Origin: Myxococcales bacterium | GTDB taxonomy: Bacteria; Myxococcota; Polyangia; Fen-1088 | Direction: 5' to 3' | Length of the DNA stretch: 10,593 bases | Assembly (NCBI GenBank): GCA_003157315.1 | Contig: PMJE01000179.1 | Location: 1 to 10,593, forward strand | Notes under the pieces: model-generated | What the model was told of the DNA's origin: nothing | Database searches by the model: none | Seen by the model: the letters and a program-made list of their open reading frames with translations, nothing else | In this document: positions 5,923 to 10,593 of the stretch, one piece after another | Numbering within the stretch: the stretch's first letter is position 1 | Layout: each line of letters opens with the position of its first letter | Position numbers and translations under genes: made by a program

Positions 5923-8304
5923 CTATATCGTTTCGCCGCTTTCCACTGACGCTGGCTGGGTGGGCGCGCCGTCGCGCAGGTAGCGCGACGCCATCTCGTA
6001 CTCGAAGAACGAGGCCATCTTGGTGTCGATGACCTTGGACCACAGGTCATGCGCATCGTTGCTCTTGCCCTCGGCGAGCAGACGCATGGCCTGGTAGAAA
6101 AAGACCTCGGCCCGCTTGCCGGGCGTGTCCGCCATGGTCAGCAACTGGTCGTAGCTGATGCGGCCGAGTGCATAGCGCACGAGCTGCCGGTACCAGGCCG
6201 CGGCACGCGGCGGACGCAGCTCGACCTGGCGGGCATCCAGGGTGCGCAGATAGGCCAGCGCCGCGGCGTCAGGGGTGTGGGCGCGGCGGCGGGTAATGTC
6301 CAAGATCCACAGCGAGGAGTAGACCTTGACGTATTCCGAGACCACGCGGTTCGACTTGGAGATCGCACGCCGGTAGATATCGAGCGCAGGCTCTGCGTCG
6401 CCCCGCTCCACCAAAAAGGCGATGGCGTCGATGTAGCTTTGGTCGCGGGACTCGTCTTGCTCGATAGCTTCGTCGAACTTGCGCAGCCCGTCGTCGCGTC
6501 GGCCGAGCAAGTAGTAGAGCCGGCCCACCTCGAAGGTAGCCCCCGCCGAGGAGCCAAGGCTCTTGCGGCGCAATTGCTCGATCATCAAGCGTTCCCAGCC
6601 GCGCACCGCAAACTTCCAGGCGTTGCGCGCATCGTCCCGGTTGCCATTCGCTTCGTAGGCCACGCCCAGGGAATAGGCCAAGCGTGACTGCCCCTCCACG
6701 AACGAAACGGTTTCCTCGACGGGTGCTTCGTGTTGCCGGCTGTCGAGAGCTTTGCGCAGCAGCAGCGCAGCTTGTTCGGGACTGCCCCGCTTGAGAGACA
6801 GGTTGGCAATCTGCAAGGCCACCTCAGCGTCGCCCGGGTTCTCGCGCTGTGCGCGTACAAACATCGGCTCGGCTTCGTCCAGCCTCCCGGCATCCACCAA
6901 ACCTCGCGCTACCGCGAGATCCACATCGGCCTCGCTCAACTTGAAGTTCTTGCTGCCATAGCGCTGCTGACTTTGGGCCAGTTGGCTGCGCAGGGTCTCG
7001 GCCTCGCGCAAGACCGGCTGCAGGTGGTCGGGGTCAATGCGCGACTTCACATGCAACAAAGCCAGTTCCATTCGCTCAGAAAGCAGGGCAGCAATCTTGT
7101 CAGCGCCGACGTCTCTTCGTTCCAGGACGGCGAGCGCTTCGTCGAGCAAGCGCAGAGCTAGCAGGGGTGCCGGGGCAAAGCGCGCCACGCGCGAAGCCAG
7201 CACCAGCAGTTCAGTGTCGCCGGGAAACAGAAGGATCCCACGGCGCAGGATCTCGGCCGCAGCCGCGGGATCGATCCGATCTGACGAGGTGCCGAGCAGC
7301 AGCTCACCGCGCGGCAGAAAGCGTCGGGCGAGCGCCAGATAGTCGGCAGGCTGGGCGGTCGAGCGATTGGCAGCGGCCAGGAGTTGTCGGAAGTCGGGGT
7401 CGTCGCCCGGTTTGTCGGTAAAGCCGGCAGCCACCTCGACAGCACGGGCCATCTGGCCGCAGCGAAGGTAGAGCGCGGTTGCGTTGATCTCCATGGCCGA
7501 AAGCGACTCAGTGTCGAGCAACAACTCGCTCAGCATGCCGCGCCCGCCGACCCCTGTGCCGGGCGGCCGGCGCAACATTCGAGCGAGCCGATCCTGGCGC
7601 TCCGAGCCGAGGCGGGCCACGCGCTCGACCACAGCAGGGCTGGGCCAGCTTGCCGCGACACCGTCGAGAATGTCGGCCACAGTCGGCTGGGTGCGAGGTC
7701 CAGGCGTGGTCTCGGAGAGCCGGGTCTCCGTGTCCAGCCAGACCAGGATTTGCTCGACGCGAGCCGCCCAATCCGGGTTCTGCGGTTCCAGCGTTTGCAG
7801 CACGAAGAGGCCAGCCGTCACCGGCAGCTCATTGCCGCGCGGCGAGTAGACGTCCACGATCAAGCGGGCCGCCGACCCCAACAAGCTCCGCTCGCGATCG
7901 GACAATGCCAGGCCTTCCGGCCGCCAGAGCAGGGGCGCGGGGTAGAGATCGAGAGCGTCGCGGAGGGAATCATGGAGCCGGTCGAAGTCATCCTCGCTGC
8001 CCAGGATGCCGGAATTGCGCCGCAAGCGCTGTGCGTCGAGAGTCGCCAGCGGGCCAAGCAGGTACTCGACCATTTTGAGGCGAAGCTGTGCCTGCTCCTC
8101 AGTGCCTTGGTCAAGCGCTTGATAGAGGAACTTGGCCTCAATGAAGTCCTCTTCGTTGGCAATCGGGGACAAGGAAGAGGCTTCTTTGGCCAGGCGCGTT
8201 GCCGCCTCGCTTGGCCTGCCGGCCCCAGCCGCGCCTCGATAGGCACAGTCGGACGCCACCGCCGCAAAGGCGACCAGGGCGGCACACCACCAGATTTTGT
8301 TCAT
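5923..8304 (-). CDS. Large exported TPR-repeat protein
   Basis: The 793-residue product begins with a signal-like segment: Lys3, then a hydrophobic run WWCAALVAFAAVAS, then Asp19-Cys20. The ASDC context has Asp at the -1 position, where lipoproteins need Gly, Ala or Ser, so Cys20 is a doubtful lipid anchor; ordinary signal-peptidase cleavage near Ala17/Ser18 is an alternative. Most of the rest is helical. TPR-like units are clearest at about 350-395, 466-520 (VDAGRLDEAEPMFVRAQREN, then a second unit), 540-570 (LGVAYEANGNRDDARNAW), 588-615 (VGRLYYLLGRRDDGLRKFDE) and 618-645. Such repeats usually hold envelope or secretion complexes together; no enzyme motif was found. ATG 8304 has no good Shine-Dalgarno sequence. 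The gene is divergent from the HEAT-like lipoprotein gene, with a 192-base gap, and converges on the STAS gene. Confidence 0.85.
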   Translation of the reverse strand: MNKIWWCAALVAFAAVASDCAYRGAAGAGRPSEAATRLAKEASSLSPIANEEDFIEAKFLYQALDQGTEEQAQLRLKMVEYLLGPLATLDAQRLRRNSGILGSEDDFDRLHDSLRDALDLYPAPLLWRPEGLALSDRERSLLGSAARLIVDVYSPRGNELPVTAGLFVLQTLEPQNPDWAARVEQILVWLDTETRLSETTPGPRTQPTVADILDGVAASWPSPAVVERVARLGSERQDRLARMLRRPPGTGVGGRGMLSELLLDTESLSAMEINATALYLRCGQMARAVEVAAGFTDKPGDDPDFRQLLAAANRSTAQPADYLALARRFLPRGELLLGTSSDRIDPAAAAEILRRGILLFPGDTELLVLASRVARFAPAPLLALRLLDEALAVLERRDVGADKIAALLSERMELALLHVKSRIDPDHLQPVLREAETLRSQLAQSQQRYGSKNFKLSEADVDLAVARGLVDAGRLDEAEPMFVRAQRENPGDAEVALQIANLSLKRGSPEQAALLLRKALDSRQHEAPVEETVSFVEGQSRLAYSLGVAYEANGNRDDARNAWKFAVRGWERLMIEQLRRKSLGSSAGATFEVGRLYYLLGRRDDGLRKFDEAIEQDESRDQSYIDAIAFLVERGDAEPALDIYRRAISKSNRVVSEYVKVYSSLWILDITRRRAHTPDAAALAYLRTLDARQVELRPPRAAAWYRQLVRYALGRISYDQLLTMADTPGKRAEVFFYQAMRLLAEGKSNDAHDLWSKVIDTKMASFFEYEMASRYLRDGAPTQPASVESGETI

Positions 8305-8368
8305 CCTGGCAGTTTAGCCCGTGCGGGTGGTCTTCGGCCACAAACGATAGGGCGTTCGCGAAGGCAGC

Positions 8369-8396
8369 TTGACCCGAAGATCGGCGGGTGGATAAC
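8369..8396 (+). promoter_or_regulatory. Candidate promoter for the HEAT-like lipoprotein gene
   Basis: TTGACC (8369-8374) matches the -35 consensus at 5 of 6 positions. GATAAC (8391-8396) matches the -10 at 4 of 6, with a 16-base spacer. Transcription would begin near 8403 and give a leader of roughly 95 bases holding the two hairpins below. It would make ATG 8407 almost leaderless. Confidence 0.4.
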
Positions 8397-8435
8397 ATCC
8401 TTCGCCATGGGGACTTTGCTAGTCGCGTGGGGAGC

Positions 8436-8454
8436 CCGCCGGCTGAGCCGGCGG
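8436..8454 (+). promoter_or_regulatory. GC-rich hairpin in the lipoprotein gene leader
   Basis: CCGCCGGC and GCCGGCGG form a perfect 8-bp, all-GC stem around loop TGA. It is followed by CGAACC, not a T run, so it does not look like an intrinsic terminator. It may stabilise the leader RNA, act in attenuation with the next hairpin, or bind a dimeric protein as DNA. Confidence 0.55.
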
Positions 8455-8473
8455 CGAACCATCGCGGGAAGGT

Positions 8474-8498
8474 ATGGAAACCCTTACAGGGTTTCCAT
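8474..8498 (+). promoter_or_regulatory. 11-bp perfect inverted repeat covering the Shine-Dalgarno and start codon
   Basis: ATGGAAACCCT (8474-8484) and AGGGTTTCCAT (8488-8498) are exact reverse complements separated by TAC. The right arm contains AGGG (8488-8491), the Shine-Dalgarno of the lipoprotein gene, and the first two bases of its ATG (8497-8499). Folded as RNA, the stem would hide both; up to three more G-U pairs can extend it at the base. It could be a translational switch or, as DNA, an operator. Confidence 0.6.
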
Positions 8499-8503
8499 GT
8501 TGA
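8474..8503 (+). other. Possible 9-codon leader peptide (METLTGFPC)
   Basis: An ATG at 8474, preceded by GGGAAGG (8466-8472), opens a 9-codon frame that ends at TGA 8501-8503. This stop lies 4 bases past the A of the lipoprotein ATG 8497, in another frame. A ribosome reading it would open the hairpin and finish beside the next start, a layout suited to coupling. The Shine-Dalgarno sequence is closer to the ATG than usual, and such short frames arise by chance. Confidence 0.25.
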
Positions 8504-9789
8504 TAGTGCTCGGGCTTGGACTAGTCGCCGTGGCGGCATGCGAGAGCGTCAGCTCGGAAAAGATCGAGCAGTGGAAGGGTACGCAGAAGGGCCCGGCAAA
8601 GATCGAGGAAGCCCTGCGCAGCTCCGGCGTGGCGCCCAGTCTACGCGCCCAGGCCGCGGCCGCCCTGACCGACTTGGGTATGCCCGAGAAGGTCGACGAG
8701 GCGATGGCGGCTTTGCCGGCTGACCAGCGCTGGGAGATCTTGAAGTCGCTCGTCCCCATTCACATCAAGGCCATGGAGAGCGCGTCGGTGCCCAAGGCGC
8801 GCGACGCCCGCGACGGGCTGTTCAGCGTTCGTGCCTACGCTCAGCCGGAGGAGCAAAAGCAGATTAACGCCGCAATCGTGAAATCGATGGAGGCGGATTT
8901 GAAAGACGGCCGATTTGTCGGAGGAAGGCATTCGCTCGACAAGATGTTGGCGGCTATCGGTACGGCGTCGGGACCCATGCTGGTCAGACTGCTGCAGGAC
9001 CCCACGTCGCCCTACAAAGGACTGGCCGAGCTCCTGCTCAAGGTGGGCGACGAGTTGGCGCGCGAAAAGGGTGGAGCGGCTTTGGTGCGGCGGGCGGCGG
9101 CGGAAAGCGAAATTCCCAACGACATGTGGATTGCGCTCGGTACCTTGGGTGGGCAGAGCGTGACGGACTTTCTCACCCAGAAGCTGCTGAAGAGCCCACC
9201 GGCAGAGGCGGCATTGGCGGCCAAGGCCCTGCAGCAAACCCGCTACCCCAGCGTGCTGCCATTGGCGCTCAAGATCGCGGGCGACCCAAAGGCCAACAAC
9301 TTGGTGCGGGACGAGGTCTTCGGCGTGGTAGAGAAAATAGCCGGCCCGGCGGCGCAGAAAGGCCTCGTGGAAATCATTGCCAACGACAAGAAGGATCTGG
9401 TGCGCTATCGGGCGTATGAGGCCGCCCTGGAGGCGGGCAAGGTCGAGGCCGTGCTGCCCGCCCTGCAGGCTTTCTCCGACAAGCTCAGTTTCAAGAAGGA
9501 AGATGTGCTGGATTTTCTGGTCAAGGACATCACCAAGCTCGGCTTACCGGCCAAGCCCGCGGTGCTGGAGGCCCTCTCGTCGCCGTCAGCCCTGGCACGA
9601 ATAACCGCGATTTGGGCGCTGGAGGCACCTCTGGCCAACCCCAGACAGTCGCTGGGCAAGGCGAGCGATGCGGCCGGGTTGTTGAAGCTGGCCGACGACA
9701 AGGCGAGCCCCAAGGGGTTCCCCGCCGGCGTGAACGTCGGTTCGGAGGCCAAGCGCGTGGCGGCGGTGTTGCAGAAAAGGGGAGGTTAG
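8497..9789 (+). CDS. HEAT-like helical-repeat lipoprotein
   Basis: With the start at 8497 the product has 430 residues. It begins MLIVLGLGLVAVAACES: a hydrophobic stretch ending in a perfect lipobox (Val12-Ala13-Ala14-Cys15), so the mature protein would be lipid-anchored in the envelope. The rest is a string of helical pairs with HEAT/ARM-like spacing, rich in Ala, Leu and Lys, for example ALAAKALQQTRYPSVLPLAL and LVRYRAYEAALEAGKVEAVL. Such folds bind other proteins; no catalytic motif was seen. The start is not settled: the 8497 signal peptide has no Lys or Arg before the hydrophobic core, whereas in-frame ATG 8407 adds 30 residues with seven or more Arg (including RRLSRRR) but no Shine-Dalgarno. 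ATG 8497 has AGGG at 5-base spacing. The FHA gene follows 25 bases later in the same direction. Confidence 0.78.
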   Translation: MLIVLGLGLVAVAACESVSSEKIEQWKGTQKGPAKIEEALRSSGVAPSLRAQAAAALTDLGMPEKVDEAMAALPADQRWEILKSLVPIHIKAMESASVPKARDARDGLFSVRAYAQPEEQKQINAAIVKSMEADLKDGRFVGGRHSLDKMLAAIGTASGPMLVRLLQDPTSPYKGLAELLLKVGDELAREKGGAALVRRAAAESEIPNDMWIALGTLGGQSVTDFLTQKLLKSPPAEAALAAKALQQTRYPSVLPLALKIAGDPKANNLVRDEVFGVVEKIAGPAAQKGLVEIIANDKKDLVRYRAYEAALEAGKVEAVLPALQAFSDKLSFKKEDVLDFLVKDITKLGLPAKPAVLEALSSPSALARITAIWALEAPLANPRQSLGKASDAAGLLKLADDKASPKGFPAGVNVGSEAKRVAAVLQKRGG

Positions 9790-9814
9790 CCGCGAGACGA
9801 GGTAGAAAGCAGTC

Positions 9815-10498
9815 ATGGCGAACGATCCCAACCGAAAGACCTTGCGGCACTTTTACTGCCGCGACGTGCTTTGGCAGAGCTTCGAGCGCATGTCCGAGGC
9901 GTTGGACCGAGGCGTTGACGAACTGGTCAACGAGGCCATGCGCGCCCTTGCCGAGCAGCAGGGGTTTCTCCCTTCAGACTTCGTGATGTCGCCGGGCAGC
10001 GGAGTGTCGCAGCCTGGGCTGCCACGCCCTGATGCGCGCAGCGAGAGCGGGCAGGCGTCGTCTGATGGGCGAGGCGACAGTGGCGTGTCCCGCACCGGCC
10101 TGCGCCGGACCGGGCCTCCGCCGGTTCCTTCGGCGCGCGGCACGGGTGAGCTGCCCGCGAGCCGCCCGCCCCCGGTGCCCGGTTTTTCGGTTCCCGCGCA
10201 GACCGAGGCTGGTGCCGCGCCTCCCTTGTATCTGATCTTTGGGAACCAGAGATACGTCGTCGACAAGGATCAGTTCATCATCGGTCGCGGCACCAAGTCG
10301 TCGGACTTGCCTATCCGCGACGGCAACATCTCGCGCAAGCATGCGGCGGTAATCCGGCGCAACGGCGAGTACTACATCAAGGACCTGGGTTCGACCAACG
10401 GCATCGACTACAAGGGCGAGCGCATCGAGGGCAAGAAAATCGAGGAAGGGGACACCTTCTCGATTTGCGAGTATCAGTTGAAATTCACCTTCGAGTAG
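9815..10498 (+). CDS. Ribbon-helix-helix-like N-terminus fused to an FHA domain
   Basis: The 227-residue product has three parts. Residues 10-50 (LRHFYCRDVLWQSFERMSEA, then DRGVDELVNEAMRALAEQ) look like a strand plus two helices of the CopG/Arc type, a dimeric DNA-binding fold; this is read by eye and is unproven. Residues 53-135 are a Pro/Ser/Gly/Arg-rich linker. Residues 136-227 are an FHA domain with its phosphothreonine-binding landmarks: IIGRG, ISRKHA and LGSTNG, all intact. FHA domains read Ser/Thr-kinase signals, so the protein may bring phosphorylated partners to DNA or, if the head does not bind DNA, act as a dimeric adaptor. GAGGT (9799-9803), 11 bases before ATG 9815, is a modest Shine-Dalgarno. 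The gene is probably co-transcribed with the lipoprotein gene upstream and the helicase gene 21 bases downstream. Confidence 0.88.
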   Translation: MANDPNRKTLRHFYCRDVLWQSFERMSEALDRGVDELVNEAMRALAEQQGFLPSDFVMSPGSGVSQPGLPRPDARSESGQASSDGRGDSGVSRTGLRRTGPPPVPSARGTGELPASRPPPVPGFSVPAQTEAGAAPPLYLIFGNQRYVVDKDQFIIGRGTKSSDLPIRDGNISRKHAAVIRRNGEYYIKDLGSTNGIDYKGERIEGKKIEEGDTFSICEYQLKFTFE

Positions 10499-10519
10499 AA
10501 GTCAACTGCTGCGCGGAAC

Positions 10520-10593
10520 ATGGCTGGCGCGCTTGATCCGTCGCTGCTCGACCAGCCCGTGAGCGCTCTGCCAGGGGCCGGGCCGGTGACGGC
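10520..10593 (+). CDS. recG: Probable ATP-dependent DNA helicase RecG, first 24 codons
   Basis: The visible peptide is MAGALDPSLLDQPVSALPGA then GPVT, cut by the window edge. The phrase 'P-V-S-x-L-P-G-x-G-P' is how the wedge region of RecG begins (usually P-v-x-x-L-x-G-v-G-p, then a Leu-rich stretch). RecG remodels stalled replication forks and branched DNA. Only a short motif supports the call; another helix-hairpin-helix-like protein is possible. A weak GCGGAA precedes the ATG. The 21-base gap from the FHA gene suggests one transcript. Confidence 0.55.
   Translation, partial: MAGALDPSLLDQPVSALPGAGPVT

Noticed and set aside
7384..8406. Long plus-strand extension of the lipoprotein frame across the TPR gene
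   Set aside because: It is antisense to a well-supported TPR gene and has Arg/Gly-rich non-protein-like composition. The real gene begins at 8497 or at most 8407.
8436..8454. Intrinsic terminator reading of the GC hairpin
   Set aside because: No T tract follows on the plus strand, and on the minus strand it would lie upstream of the TPR gene rather than after a gene.

Overview
The window is GC-rich, gene-dense chromosomal DNA. It looks like a member of the Myxococcota (former Deltaproteobacteria) or a near relative. The indications are a proline-rich linker leading into a small outer-membrane beta-barrel, a ribbon-helix-helix-like head joined to an FHA domain, lipoprotein-type TPR and HEAT scaffolds, and a REC-PP2C phosphatase beside a STAS protein. 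This placement is inferred from gene style, not from a marker gene. No CRISPR array, tRNA, rRNA, insertion sequence or prophage gene was seen.

Left part (1-4213), mainly metabolism and transport. It opens with the 3' end of an outer-membrane beta-barrel gene, then an APC-superfamily amino-acid permease (692-2041). Next is a minus-strand remnant resembling the N-terminus of an AMP-binding/adenylation enzyme (2042-2379). It is followed by a divergent Asp/Glu-racemase-family gene (2427-3116), which converges on a stand-alone hydroxyethylthiazole kinase gene, thiM (3963-3157). Permease, racemase and adenylation remnant could all relate to amino acids, but nothing in the sequence shows they work together.

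Middle part (4214-5909), signalling. A response regulator with a SpoIIE/RsbU-type PP2C phosphatase output overlaps by 23 bp a STAS anti-sigma-antagonist gene. This is a compact partner-switching pair: signal, phosphorylated receiver, phosphatase, dephosphorylated STAS. No anti-sigma kinase and no sigma factor lie in the window.

Right part (5923-10593), envelope scaffolds and DNA-linked functions. A large exported TPR protein (minus) converges on the STAS gene and is divergent from a HEAT-like lipoprotein gene (plus). The lipoprotein gene has an unusual leader: a GC-rich hairpin, then an 11-bp perfect inverted repeat that covers both its Shine-Dalgarno sequence and its start codon. A 9-codon upstream reading frame begins in one arm of that repeat and ends overlapping the gene start. 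Downstream are an RHH-like/FHA fusion gene and the first codons of what is probably recG.

The most noteworthy signals are the lipoprotein leader and the racemase-family protein that has Asp where the first catalytic cysteine is expected.
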